Source: Thermoanaerobaculia bacterium
Lineage (GTDB): Bacteria; Acidobacteriota; Thermoanaerobaculia; Multivoradales; J023
Length of the DNA stretch: 64,000 nt
NCBI GenBank assembly: GCA_030431255.1
Contig: JAUIJL010000018.1
Span: forward strand, 124,001 to 188,000
Reading direction: 5' to 3'
In this document: one piece after another, positions 46,252 through 54,518 of the stretch
Numbering within the stretch: the first letter of the stretch is position 1
Layout: each line of letters starts with the position of its first letter
The notes under the pieces: generated by a model
Database searches by the model: none
What the model was told of the DNA's origin: nothing
Seen by the model: the letters and a program-made list of their open reading frames with translations, nothing else
Translations under genes and position numbers: made by a program

Positions 46252-48376
46252 GCTCGCCGGCCGGGTGTCGGTGCTCGATCCCTGTGCCGGGGACGGTGAG
46301 GCGTTGGAACGGCTTTGCGAGGCGTTGGGGGATCGGGCGATTCCTTTGGCCTGTGAGCTCGAAGCCGAGCGGGCGGAGGCGTTGCGGGCTCGCGGACGGT
46401 CTTGGGAAGTCCGGCCTTTGGAGGGCGACGCCATGTTGCTGCGCACCCGAGCGCAGATCCTATTTCTCAATCCGCCCTACGATTCGGACCCCAACTACGG
46501 ACGGCTCGAGCATCGGTTTCTGTCCCGCTTGACCCGGGAGTGCTTGGAGGTCGGTGGTGGCTTGATCTTCGTCATCCCGTCGAGCGCGATCCGGGCTTGT
46601 GCTCGGTTTTTGGCCGAGCATTATGACGAGCTTTGCTGTCGGCGCTTTCCCGATCCGGAATTCGCCGACTTCCGGCAGGTGGTGATCTTCGGTCGACGAA
46701 GAGAGCCCGTGCCCGGGGCCGATACGGCTCGAATCCGGGATTGGACGACGAAGACGGATCGGCTGCCGATCCTGGGGCGGGCGGAAACGCCCATGCGGAT
46801 CTCGGGCTCCCCGTGGCGCTTGGTTCCCCGTTTCGAGCTGGACGTCTTCGATCTCGAGCTGCTTTGTGAGCAAGCCTCGGGGTCGATGACCCACGCCGAC
46901 GAGCCGCTGCCCGACCTCGACGAGCTGATCGGCGGCACGTTCGGCACGGCGGTGCCGCCCAAGCCGGCGCACATCGCGTTGGCGATTTCCTCGGGCATGT
47001 TGAACGGCCACGAGATCGAGCCCGACGACCCTCGCCGCCATCCACCGATGCTCGTCAAGGGCACCTTGAGCCGTCGATTCGTCGAAATCGACCGACGTAC
47101 GAATTCGGACGGTGAGGTCACCGGTGTCGTGGAGGTGCAGCGGCCGAATCTTTCGGTCCAGTGCTTGGATCTTCGGCGGTACCGATACTTTCAGCTTCTA
47201 GAAGGGGTCGAGCCGAACGGTGGCGACGATCCCGAGCGGTGGACCTTGGCGGATCTCATGGTCTTTTACGGCCGGGGGCTGACCCGCTTGCTGGCCCGTC
47301 AATTTCCGGCTCTACACGATCCGTCCCGGGACGACCATCGCCTGCCGTTGCCCGATTTGGCGCGCAGGCCCTATCGCGCTCAGCGGACCGCCGTCGAGGC
47401 CTGCCTCAAGCTCATCGCCCGCGGCGAGAATCCCTTCGTGGTCGCCGAGGTGGGCACGGGCAAGTCCACCATCGCTCTCTACTTGACCGCGGCGCTCCGG
47501 CCCGAGTTTCGATCGACCCTGGGCCCTGCTCTCGAGCGCCAGGGCTTGCCCGCCGATCCGTCCGAGCCCCTCGACCGCGAGCTGTCGGCGGAATACGCAC
47601 GCTTGCAAACCCTCCTGCTCGAGCGCATTCGCGAGGATCGCTGGATTCCCGACCGTGCGGGTCGTCTGATCGGGCAATTGGTGGAGCTCCCGTCCTACCT
47701 CGACCGCGCGTCCCGGGAGCTCGGTCCGTTCGAGCTGCGCTATCCCGAGTCCTTGGGTGGCGAGACCCTCGGTCGGGGCCAAGACTTTCCCGACGACTAT
47801 CTCTCGCCCAAGGAACGTCGGCTCTTGGAGCTCCTTCGCGAGCGGCGGGCCGCGGGAGAACGGATCTTGATCTTCCTCCGCCACACCCGGGGTGCCCTCC
47901 CCCGTCGGCTCCGGCGCCTGATCGACGAGCAGCTCGGCGAGCGGTCCGTCTTCCTCGACGCGTCCAAGGTCTCGACCCGCAAACGGCAGGAGTGGATCGA
48001 GCGCAAAGTGGTCCGGCCCGACGTGCCGATCCTGCTGGTCAACCCCAACGCCGTGCGCACCGGCCTCAACAACCTGGTGGGTTTCTCCACCGCCGTCTGG
48101 TTCGAGGTAGACCCGTCCGCCTCCACCTATCGCCAAGCCAACGGGCGCCTGCACCGCATCGGTCAGACCCGGCCGGTGACGGTGGTGTCGTTGGTCTATA
48201 GGGGCACGGCCCAGGAGGTGTTGCTGGATCTGGTGGCCAAGAAGGTGTCGACGTCGCTCCAGGTGGACGGTTTGGACGTGCAGGCGGCGTTGGAGGCCGC
48301 GGGGGTCGGGTCGGACGATGCGTTGGAGCTGGCGCTCTCGATCGGGCAGGCGGTGTATCGGCGGTTGGTGGCTTGA
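46169..48376 (+). CDS. N6-adenine-type methyltransferase fused to a SNF2-like helicase C-terminal domain
   Basis: 735 residues. An N-terminal class I methyltransferase (DUF6094-like) shows SAM-binding VLDPCAGDGEAL (35-46) and catalytic NPPY (101-104), the signature of amino-methyltransferases. A helicase part begins with RPYRAQRTAVEACL and Walker A VGTGKST near 430. The RecA2 half has ILIFLRHTRGAL and motif VI GRLHRIGQTRPV, characteristic of SNF2/RapA-like ATPases. Between motif I and RecA2 there are only about 120 residues and I see no DExx/DEAH motif, so the motor may be crippled by an in-frame deletion. Homologues sit on mobile elements and may act in restriction-modification-like defence or element maintenance. 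The start matches the conserved N-terminal RLGSKQxGGYY. Confidence 0.85.
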   Translation: MSRLGSKQIGGYYLMPTRLLSSCASHFELAGRVSVLDPCAGDGEALERLCEALGDRAIPLACELEAERAEALRARGRSWEVRPLEGDAMLLRTRAQILFLNPPYDSDPNYGRLEHRFLSRLTRECLEVGGGLIFVIPSSAIRACARFLAEHYDELCCRRFPDPEFADFRQVVIFGRRREPVPGADTARIRDWTTKTDRLPILGRAETPMRISGSPWRLVPRFELDVFDLELLCEQASGSMTHADEPLPDLDELIGGTFGTAVPPKPAHIALAISSGMLNGHEIEPDDPRRHPPMLVKGTLSRRFVEIDRRTNSDGEVTGVVEVQRPNLSVQCLDLRRYRYFQLLEGVEPNGGDDPERWTLADLMVFYGRGLTRLLARQFPALHDPSRDDHRLPLPDLARRPYRAQRTAVEACLKLIARGENPFVVAEVGTGKSTIALYLTAALRPEFRSTLGPALERQGLPADPSEPLDRELSAEYARLQTLLLERIREDRWIPDRAGRLIGQLVELPSYLDRASRELGPFELRYPESLGGETLGRGQDFPDDYLSPKERRLLELLRERRAAGERILIFLRHTRGALPRRLRRLIDEQLGERSVFLDASKVSTRKRQEWIERKVVRPDVPILLVNPNAVRTGLNNLVGFSTAVWFEVDPSASTYRQANGRLHRIGQTRPVTVVSLVYRGTAQEVLLDLVAKKVSTSLQVDGLDVQAALEAAGVGSDDALELALSIGQAVYRRLVA

Positions 48377-48428
48377 GGTGCCGGATCGGGACATCCGGCA
48401 GATTCCGAGGCGGGATCCAGATGATTTT

Positions 48429-48492
48429 TCGAAGATTTTTGAGATCCCGAGGGTCCTCGGGATCGGCTGTTCAGGATTCAGAGGGAATCCCC
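48429..48492 (+). promoter_or_regulatory. Hairpin leader, instance 2 (before the RadC-like gene)
   Basis: GAAGATTTTT is followed by a 10-bp perfect stem, GATCCCGAGG (48443-48452) with CCTCGGGATC (48455-48464), and a GT loop. GAGGG and ATG 48493 follow. The stem core CCCGAG/CTCGGG is the same as in the leaders at 50583 and 52869. Confidence 0.6.
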
Positions 48493-48918
48493 ATGCTCTA
48501 TCTACCGTCGTCTCCGTCGAGCTCGCTGCTCTTTCGTCTTCATGCCGCCGAGTATGCTGCCTGGATTCGGTTCCATCACCCGCAGCGGAGGGTCTTGGGG
48601 GCTCTTCATTTGCACTCCACCGGAATGGTCTTGGCCCAGACCATCGCCTCGCACTATTCGGCGTTCGATGCGGAAGCGACCCTCGAAGAGACGATTCGGC
48701 TCGGAGCCGGGGCCGTTCTCCTCTTTCAACACCACCCGGACGGGCTCGGTCGATGGTCGGCTTGCGATCTCGAGCTGACCCAGAGATTTCTGGAGGCGAC
48801 CCAATCCGCCGGCATCCAGCTGCACGACCACTTGATCGTCGCCGAGCCCGGATCCTCGGCGTCCCTCGCGGCCGGTCAGTGGCGGGATCTGCCGAGCATC
48901 TTTTCTGAAGCACACTAA
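48493..48918 (+). CDS. RadC-like JAB-domain protein
   Basis: 141 residues from ATG 48493, preceded by GAGGG. RadC-type JAB features are present: RRVLGALHLHSTG, then GAGAVLLFQHHPDG, then SACDLELTQRF and GIQLHDHLIV. In RadC/JAMM proteins the metal site is H-x-H...S..D. Here the first His is Gln79 while His81, Ser89 and Asp92 are kept, so metal binding may be weakened or the ligand shifted. RadC-like genes are frequent on genomic islands, near helicases and anti-restriction genes; their biochemical role is still unclear. Follows the methyltransferase/helicase gene by 116 bp. Confidence 0.85.
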   Translation: MLYLPSSPSSSLLFRLHAAEYAAWIRFHHPQRRVLGALHLHSTGMVLAQTIASHYSAFDAEATLEETIRLGAGAVLLFQHHPDGLGRWSACDLELTQRFLEATQSAGIQLHDHLIVAEPGSSASLAAGQWRDLPSIFSEAH

Positions 48919-49174
48919 AGGTTTGCTGGACAGAGTAGGGGAGCTCGACCTGATTTATGCCTGGATCGAAAAAACACCGGAACCCACCCACGGCAACACA
49001 CCTTCCCGTCGGGGACCGCCGGCAGAGAGTCGGCTCCCCTCCCGTCGCCCTAGACCACCGGTTACGGCGTAGCCGGGCGGAGGCTCTCCACCGCGCGGGA
49101 TACCGCCGACGAGAGGCGTTGTCAGGGTCCTCCTCGACCGGGCGATCGAAACAACAACCGTACCGCCGGAGCTG
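48919..49174. other. Convergent intergenic gap
   Basis: About 256 bp between the RadC-like gene and the convergent lectin-like gene. I see no gene, RNA or clear terminator; short GC-rich frames on both strands lack start signals. Confidence 0.3.
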
Positions 49175-49846
49175 TTACCGCTCCCCGATAGCCAGCCAGT
49201 GAAAGCAGTCACACTCCGAAAGGCTGGTGGTTCCGTAGCTACTCCAAGAGAATTCCGTGGTGCTCCGGGCTTGTAGGCGGACGGCGATACACCCGCTGTT
49301 GTTCGCCGATTCGTCCGCGGTCGTCAGGATCCTCGGAATCGTGGCGAAGGGTGTTTCGAAGACGACGGTGCCGCTGGTTCCCGTGGATCCGCTGGTGGAA
49401 CAGTCACCGACGGTGCCGGTTTCCAAGGCTTGGTGACCGATGGTGTCGGAATTTTTCGCATGGAGCGTGTAGGGGCCGGCTTTGATTTCTTGTCTCGGCT
49501 GGAGGGTGGTGAAGGTCCCGGTGTCGCTTCCGGCTCGAACCTCGATCTGGACCCATCGCCTTTCTCCGGAAAAAACGTCCGGTCCCAAATCCACATCGAG
49601 ATCGACCAAACCGTCCAGGACCTCGACGTCTTCCAGCACGACCACCGGACCCACTTGATTGCCGAACTCTAAAGAGTCGAAGGCCACGACCCGAAAATCG
49701 AAAAGGCCGTTGGCCGCGAGGCCGGCCTGCTCGAGCCGACCCTGGTACGAGAAGCTCGTGGTGACGGGCTCCGCGCCGAGGCTCGCAGCGCAGAACAGAC
49801 CGACGGCAAGGGTGAGGAAGATACGGTTGTAGGTTTGCTGCAGCAT
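49175..49846 (-). CDS. Secreted protein with H-type-lectin-like C-terminal domain
   Basis: 223 residues from ATG 49846, with GGGAGAG upstream. A signal peptide is evident (RIFLTLAVGLFCAASLGAEP). The N-terminal half (TSFSYQGRLEQAG, GLFDFRVVAFD) matches a common secreted-protein beta domain that often precedes phage-tail- or lectin-like modules. The last ~65 residues (VVFETPFATIPRILTT, FSWSSYG, HWLAIGE) fit the H-type lectin pattern, so it may bind carbohydrate. It lies downstream of another secreted-protein gene (17-bp gap), likely one transcript. Confidence 0.75.
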   Translation of the reverse strand: MLQQTYNRIFLTLAVGLFCAASLGAEPVTTSFSYQGRLEQAGLAANGLFDFRVVAFDSLEFGNQVGPVVVLEDVEVLDGLVDLDVDLGPDVFSGERRWVQIEVRAGSDTGTFTTLQPRQEIKAGPYTLHAKNSDTIGHQALETGTVGDCSTSGSTGTSGTVVFETPFATIPRILTTADESANNSGCIAVRLQARSTTEFSWSSYGTTSLSECDCFHWLAIGER

Positions 49847-49862
49847 GGGTTTTTCTCTCCCT

Positions 49863-50369
49863 TCAAAAGAAGACATGAGGGTGGGCCCCCAAGGAATCGT
49901 CGCTCCAACGGCTGGTGTCGCCACTCTCGAAACCGTCGGCGAAAAGAATGTCGACGGAGCTCGACTGGGTCAGAAAGCCGCCTTTCAGGACGAAGCTGCC
50001 ACCGACGACGACCCCCGCATCCGCTTGACCTGCAATGCCGCTCAGCGCGAAGTCGCCGTCCGAGAGCCGAAAAGCTCCGTTGTCGATCGAGAACGACGTC
50101 ATATCGAAGGCATCGCCGGCCTTATTCAAGTACTCACCCAGGGTTTGCCCGTTGGAGAGCACCATGTCGTCGATCGAATCCCAGACTCGTCCTGTTGCCA
50201 GAACGTTCGAAGGCATGAGCTTCAAGGCCCCCCGTTCCGTCGAAGAAACGTCGCGCAACCGACTCGGGCTGTCGCGGATCAAGAGATCCCACGCGGAGTC
50301 TTCCTGCGCTTCCAAAGCCAGCGCCACGAAGGACAAGAGAATCGAAAAAACCAAAATATAGAGCTTCAT
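49863..50369 (-). CDS. Secreted protein with C-terminal DGFESGDTS tag
   Basis: 168 residues from ATG 50369, which begins a signal peptide (KLYILVFSILLSFVALALEAQ). The middle part (FRLSDGDFALSGIAGQADAG, then GSFVLKGGF) is a pattern seen in many extracellular proteins of Acidobacteriota and Planctomycetes. The C-terminus is ILFADGFESGDTSRWSDD, nearly the same tag as in the giant protein and the protease. Forms a two-gene unit with the lectin-like gene. The 5' region is divergent from the cysteine-rich gene on the plus strand. Confidence 0.8.
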   Translation of the reverse strand: MKLYILVFSILLSFVALALEAQEDSAWDLLIRDSPSRLRDVSSTERGALKLMPSNVLATGRVWDSIDDMVLSNGQTLGEYLNKAGDAFDMTSFSIDNGAFRLSDGDFALSGIAGQADAGVVVGGSFVLKGGFLTQSSSVDILFADGFESGDTSRWSDDSLGAHPHVFF

Positions 50370-50560
50370 CAGAGCTATTACCCCCGGAGAAAACGGTGCA
50401 CGACCCATCCGGCCACGAAGTCCGGCGTCTCGGCTTGCATGAGATAGACGCGACATATCGGCCGCGAGGGGCTCAAGGGCCGCCGTGGCCCCGCAGCAGC
50501 ACCGATCTGTCTCCTCGCCGGGGTCGAGCTCCCCATCCTGCTCGGCGGAGGAGGCTTTCA

Positions 50561-50625
50561 GAAGGTTTTTCAAATCGGGTGCATCCCGAGCGATGACGCT
50601 CGGGATCGATTTCGAGGACACCGTG
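50561..50625 (+). promoter_or_regulatory. Hairpin leader, instance 3 (before the cysteine-rich gene)
   Basis: GAAGGTTTTT is followed by a 10-bp stem, ATCCCGAGCG (50583-50592) with CGCTCGGGAT (50597-50606), and an ATGA loop; then GAGGA and ATG 50626. An ATG inside the loop (50593) is in frame with the gene but would be masked by the stem, which supports the downstream start. Confidence 0.6.
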
Positions 50626-51414
50626 ATGGCCGATATCGATTGTTCGAAGTGTGGGGAGCCTTGGGACGCTTACGAGGTGCGGCAAGCGGAGTTGCACGGG
50701 CTGGGAGACATGACGCTCGAGGAAGCTAGGCGGTTTTGTCGAGGAGAAGGGTGTCCTTGCTGTGGGTTCGGCAGCCGGTGCCCGAGCTGTGCCGGCGGGG
50801 GCAGGGATCTGCGGTACGCCTACGGGCCGAGGCGATGTCGTTTGTGCTCGGACACGGGACGGGTCCTGGCGCGACTCTTGGTTCGAAACCTTCCACCGAC
50901 GACCAGCGCGGCGACGGCGCTTCGGGTGGAGCGCCCGGCCGGGATTTGGATCACGGGTTACGGCACGGCCGAGCGGAGGATTTTCAGTCCCCGGGCATTC
51001 AAGGGGCTGCCCGGGGAGCTGGAAGATTCGGCGGACGGGCCGTTTCTGGAGCGGTATCTGCGATGCCCCGAGGGATGTTGGGACGATTTGCCGGAGTGCT
51101 CGGCTTGTGGGGGTGACGGGTCGTTGCACGTCGACGATCCGGAGGCCCTCGCCGAACGGGCCGCTCGTCAGGACATAGCCGCTTGGGACGGAGATCCCTA
51201 TCTGATCTTGGAGAAACGAGGGCTGCTCGCTGAGAATCGGCCACGGATCTTTGCTTTTCCGAAGAGCACGGGTCGATCGGTCAACCGATCGGACGGTGAT
51301 CTTCGAGAGATCGACGGGTCTTTGCCGGCGGCCACTCTCCCCCGCTACGTTCGCAGGTGGCCGTCCCGACCCGACGATCCGCGCATCGGAAGGGTCGCAC
51401 CGACGGCCTCGTGA
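50626..51414 (+). CDS. Cysteine-rich, zinc-binding-like protein
   Basis: 262 residues from ATG 50626 (GAGGA eight bases upstream, after a hairpin leader). At least four Cys clusters appear: DCSKCGEPWD, CRGEGCPCCGFGSRCPSC, CRLCSDTG and CPEGCWDDLPECSACGGDG. The spacing resembles DnaJ-type or rubredoxin-like zinc knuckles. The C-terminal ~100 residues are without motif. It probably binds zinc and nucleic acid or protein; the actual role is unknown. Located in the plus-strand block of leader-bearing genes. Confidence 0.75.
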   Translation: MADIDCSKCGEPWDAYEVRQAELHGLGDMTLEEARRFCRGEGCPCCGFGSRCPSCAGGGRDLRYAYGPRRCRLCSDTGRVLARLLVRNLPPTTSAATALRVERPAGIWITGYGTAERRIFSPRAFKGLPGELEDSADGPFLERYLRCPEGCWDDLPECSACGGDGSLHVDDPEALAERAARQDIAAWDGDPYLILEKRGLLAENRPRIFAFPKSTGRSVNRSDGDLREIDGSLPAATLPRYVRRWPSRPDDPRIGRVAPTAS

Positions 51415-51509
51415 TCACGGTCGTGTTAATCTATCCGTGCCGGGATGGCTTCCCTCGAAGCCGCGCGACGCGGACGTTCGAGCCCGAGAGGCTCCCGGAG
51501 AAATTAAAT

Positions 51510-52307
51510 ATGGGTCGACTCTACTCCACTCCTAACGGTCCCTTCACCGCCGATCAGGTCAAACCCGGCGATCCCTACGAGCTGTCGAACGGGCATGCCA
51601 TCCACTGCTTGCCTTCCGGTGGACGGCATTCCGGGGCCAACGCTGAGGGGGCTTCGGTGATCGGGTCCGATCCCGAGGTCGAGTCCGTGGGTGTCGACGC
51701 GGGGTTTACTCCTGAGCCCGGCACTCTGCGGGCACCCGACGTGGCCGTGGGGGTATCGAACGAACCCGGTTGGAGCCCTGGCGTGCCTCCACTGGCGCTC
51801 GAATACGCCGATCGTGGCCAAGACGAAGACGACCTGACCGACAAGATTCGCGATCTGTTGGCCGCCGGCACCAAATACGTGTGGGTCGTGCGTCTCGACG
51901 GTCCGCGGCGGGTGGAGATCCACCGGCCGAAGGAAAAGATGCGTTTGGCCCATCCCGGTGACGAGCTCAAGGCTCCCGGGGTGTTGCGGAATCCGGTGCC
52001 CGTAGAGGCTCTCTACGACAAGGAAGCCGCCCAGAAGGTGACCCTTCGGAATCTGTTGCAGCGTCAGGGTTACGAGGATCTCGATGCGGTGTTGAATGCG
52101 GGCAAGGCCGAGGGTATCGCCGAGGGAGAGCTTCAAGGTCGCCTAGACGACCGCCGCTCTTCGTTGATCGAGCTCTGTGAAGCCAAGGGGCTCGAGCTGG
52201 GTGAGGACGACCGGGCTCGGATCGCGGAGTGTGCGGATCTGGATCGGCTCAAGCTCTGGTTCGGCCGGGCGGCCACTGCCGACACCGCCGACGGTCTTTT
52301 CGACTGA
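51510..52307 (+). CDS. Uma2-family (PD-(D/E)XK-like) nuclease-like protein
   Basis: 265 residues. ATG 51510 is preceded by GGAG at an ideal distance, so the much longer upstream frame is not used. The central part (APDVAVGVS, LALEYADRGQD, then a helix and YVWVVRLDGPRRVEIHRP) follows the Uma2/DUF820 pattern: an Asp and a Glu before a helix and a V-x-W-V strand, as in PD-(D/E)XK folds. After residue ~205 there is an Ala/Glu/Gly-rich linker (AGKAEGIAEGELQG) and a helical tail, RRSSLIELCEAKGLELGED onward, that recurs in the Rpn-like protein at 53493. Catalytic activity of Uma2 proteins is mostly predicted, not shown. Confidence 0.8.
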   Translation: MGRLYSTPNGPFTADQVKPGDPYELSNGHAIHCLPSGGRHSGANAEGASVIGSDPEVESVGVDAGFTPEPGTLRAPDVAVGVSNEPGWSPGVPPLALEYADRGQDEDDLTDKIRDLLAAGTKYVWVVRLDGPRRVEIHRPKEKMRLAHPGDELKAPGVLRNPVPVEALYDKEAAQKVTLRNLLQRQGYEDLDAVLNAGKAEGIAEGELQGRLDDRRSSLIELCEAKGLELGEDDRARIAECADLDRLKLWFGRAATADTADGLFD

Positions 52308-52324
52308 GCCCAACCGAGCTGCGG

Positions 52325-52819
52325 ATGAGCCGGATCTGGCGGAGGATGGTTCGGCTGACCGCAGCTCACGGGCATTTGTTCGCCGTACGGTGGACGACCT
52401 ACGGTTGCGTGGTGCTTCCCGTGTTGGTTTGGGGCGTCTCGCTCGCCTTTATCCCTTTCTTCTCGAATCCCGAGTATCGATCCATGGTGTGGCCGCCTCC
52501 GCTGGACGTGTTGTCCTTAGCGGTTCTCGCCCATCTCTTGCTTGCGGTGTGCTTCCATTTCGGACTACTTCTGCTCGCATGGCGCGGACGTCGCCTTCTC
52601 GATCAGGGTCGATGGGAGGAGGCGGTGGTGCTGAAAGTCGTTCTCATCTGGGGTTTTCTGGTGTTGACCGTGCGATTCGAAAAGACTTCGCGTCTCAGGG
52701 CGATCACGGTACTCGCTGTCGGTCCCTTGGAGCGAGTGGAGGTCGGCGACCATCTGCGTTTTCCGACCGCTTTTCGCACGCCCATCCTGGCGATTCCGGC
52801 CCAGGCGTTCGAAGACTGA
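52325..52819 (+). CDS. Hypothetical membrane protein
   Basis: 164 residues from ATG 52325, 17 bp after the Uma2-like gene. Hydrophobic segments lie at about 23-47 (CVVLPVLVWGVSLAFIPFF), 60-82 (VLSLAVLAHLLLAVCFHFG) and 103-117 (VVLKVVLIWGFLVLTVRF). The C-terminus is soluble. No family recognised. Confidence 0.6.
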   Translation: MSRIWRRMVRLTAAHGHLFAVRWTTYGCVVLPVLVWGVSLAFIPFFSNPEYRSMVWPPPLDVLSLAVLAHLLLAVCFHFGLLLLAWRGRRLLDQGRWEEAVVLKVVLIWGFLVLTVRFEKTSRLRAITVLAVGPLERVEVGDHLRFPTAFRTPILAIPAQAFED

Positions 52820-52830
52820 ACCGCTCCCCC

Positions 52831-52911
52831 GCCGATCCGATCCAGAAGGTTTTTTCCTCACTTCGTGAGATCCCGAGCATGGAGCTCGGGATCCTAATGA
52901 GGATAAAGCCC
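52831..52911 (+). promoter_or_regulatory. Hairpin leader, instance 4 (before the 52912 gene)
   Basis: GCCGATCCGATCCAGAAGG is followed by a T6 tract and a 10-bp stem, GATCCCGAGC (52869-52878) with GCTCGGGATC (52884-52893), loop ATGGA; then GAGGA and ATG 52912. This whole ~80-bp unit recurs in decayed form at 55776-55860. Confidence 0.65.
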
Positions 52912-53358
52912 ATGTTGCACTTCACAGGTATCCTCACCATCGACAGTCTGCTCGCCGGTGCCGAATCATCCCGGGACGGGCACGGCAACACCTTCCTTTA
53001 TCTCTTTCTCGAAGACACCGAGCGCTACCTCTTCGATTTCGAAATGGACTGCGATCGATGGGAGCAATTCGACACGAGAAGCGATGCTTCCTATTTCGGG
53101 ATTTGGATCTCGAAGAAGGACTTGCGCACGCTGACTTTTGCCGAGGGCGACCTCACCGCCGTGCAATTCGTCGACGAGACGGCTTTCGACCGAGGCGTGG
53201 CCGAGATGTGCCGGTGCTATGAGGAGTCCCCGGCGTTCACCACCATCGATTTGTCGAAGCGGACGGTGACTCGTCACTACGAGGATCGGGAGCTTCACTT
53301 CATCGACGTGGAGCGGGGCCGGGCGTTGTTGGCGGAGCTCGGGGCGTCCGGATCTTAG
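52912..53358 (+). CDS. Hypothetical protein after the hairpin leader
   Basis: 148 residues from ATG 52912, with GAGGA eight bases upstream. The frame is open far upstream (to 52177), but that part overlaps two other genes and the leader, so the short form is chosen. The protein is acidic, mixed alpha/beta (FLYLFLEDTERYLFDFEMD, FGIWISKKDLRTLTF, HFIDVERGRALLAELG) and cytoplasmic. No family recognised. Only its leader links it to the RadC-like and cysteine-rich genes. Confidence 0.65.
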   Translation: MLHFTGILTIDSLLAGAESSRDGHGNTFLYLFLEDTERYLFDFEMDCDRWEQFDTRSDASYFGIWISKKDLRTLTFAEGDLTAVQFVDETAFDRGVAEMCRCYEESPAFTTIDLSKRTVTRHYEDRELHFIDVERGRALLAELGASGS

Positions 53359-53492
53359 TAGGCCCGGCGCCGGCCGATGTCCGTGCAGCCCTACATCTGC
53401 ACCGAAATCTCTTCTATTCAGTGAGTTTGATTCTTGGTCAAGTTTTTCTCTAAAATCTGAGCTGATCTTCAACGAAAACACAGGAATACCGA

Positions 53493-54518
53493 GTGCAGCC
53501 ACCCAAACCCGAGCACGACGCCAGCTACAAGAGCTTCTTCAGCCACAGGGCCATGGTCGAGCCGCTCCTCAGACGCATCGTCGCCCAAGAGTGGATGAAG
53601 GACCTCGACTTCTCTTCCCTCGAGCCGGTCAAAACACATTTCGTCGGACCCCAGAACCACAAGCGGGACACCGACTTGATCTGGCGCCTTCATCTGAAAT
53701 CCCGAGACGAGTGGCTTTACGTCTATCTATTGCTCGAATTCCAGTCCACTCCCAACGACTTCATGGCCTTGCGCATGCTGACCTACACCTGTCTTCTCTA
53801 CGAAGACTTGGTCAAACGAAAACAGCTCACTCCCTACGCCACGCTGCCCCCGGTGCTTCCGATCCTTCTGTACAACGGCAAAACCCCGTGGACCAAAGCG
53901 GACCAGATCGCAGACCTCATCGACTCCCCGGAAGGCCTCAGTCCCTACGTCCCCCGTTTTCGGTACCACCTGATCGACGAAGGCCGGCTGCCCGAAGACC
54001 TGCTCGAGCCGACCGACGACCCGGTCGCGGCGTTGTTCAAATTGGAGCGGGCCCAAACCAGCGAGGACCTGCTCGGGGGCCTGAGGTCCATGTTTGAGAC
54101 CACCCGGGCCCCGGACCTGAAATCTTTGAGAGAAGACCTGATAAAATGGCTTCAACGCAACGTCCTGCCGATCCGTTTCGCGGGGCAAGCCGTTCCCGAA
54201 GCCCAAAACCTGCTGGAGGCACCCCAAATGCTCGCGGAAACCATCAAAACCTGGCCTGAAAAGTGGCTCAAGGAAGGACTGGAACAGGGCAGAGCCGAAG
54301 GTAGAGCCGAAGGTAGAGCCGAAGGTAGAGCCGAAGGCAAAGCCGAGGCCGCGGCGGAGGAACGACGGAGCTCCATCATCGAGGTTTGCTCGGCCCGCGG
54401 ACTAGTGCTGTCCGGGTCACAGCGACGGCGGATCTCCGATACCCGGGATCTCGACCAGCTGAGGGACTGGCTGATCAAGGCCGCGTCCGCGGACTCCGCA
54501 GACGACATCTTCACCTGA
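53493..54518 (+). CDS. Rpn-family (transposase_31/YhgA-like) PD-(D/E)XK nuclease
   Basis: 341 residues from GTG 53493. The N-terminus is typical of Rpn/YhgA-like proteins: HDASYKSFFSHRAMVEPLL, then DLIWRLHL, WLYVYLLLEFQST (Glu of the nuclease core) and PILLYNGKTPW. E. coli Rpn proteins promote RecA-independent recombination and are DNA endonucleases. A 12-bp tandem repeat encodes a GRAE-type linker near residue 270, followed by a helical tail (RRSSIIEVCSARGLVL, then LDQLRDWLIKAASADSADDIF) homologous to the tail of the Uma2-like protein at 51510. In known Rpn genes, variable C-terminal tails control activity. Stands alone on the plus strand, with 135 bp before it. Confidence 0.88.
   Translation: MQPPKPEHDASYKSFFSHRAMVEPLLRRIVAQEWMKDLDFSSLEPVKTHFVGPQNHKRDTDLIWRLHLKSRDEWLYVYLLLEFQSTPNDFMALRMLTYTCLLYEDLVKRKQLTPYATLPPVLPILLYNGKTPWTKADQIADLIDSPEGLSPYVPRFRYHLIDEGRLPEDLLEPTDDPVAALFKLERAQTSEDLLGGLRSMFETTRAPDLKSLREDLIKWLQRNVLPIRFAGQAVPEAQNLLEAPQMLAETIKTWPEKWLKEGLEQGRAEGRAEGRAEGRAEGKAEAAAEERRSSIIEVCSARGLVLSGSQRRRISDTRDLDQLRDWLIKAASADSADDIFT
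54291..54338 (+). repeat. 12-bp tandem repeat, four copies, in the Rpn-like gene
   Basis: AGAGCCGAAGGT is repeated three times exactly and once with the last base changed, then continues as a degenerate unit. Each copy adds four residues (RAEG), so copy-number change keeps the frame and only alters linker length between the nuclease and the tail. Confidence 0.9.

Noticed and set aside
47312-48991. A 559-residue open frame opposite the methyltransferase/helicase gene
   Set aside because: The plus strand carries clear motifs (NPPY, Walker A, helicase motif VI); the antisense translation shows none.
52177-53358. A 393-residue version of the 52912 gene
   Set aside because: The extension overlaps two other genes and the hairpin leader; ATG 52912 has a proper ribosome-binding site.
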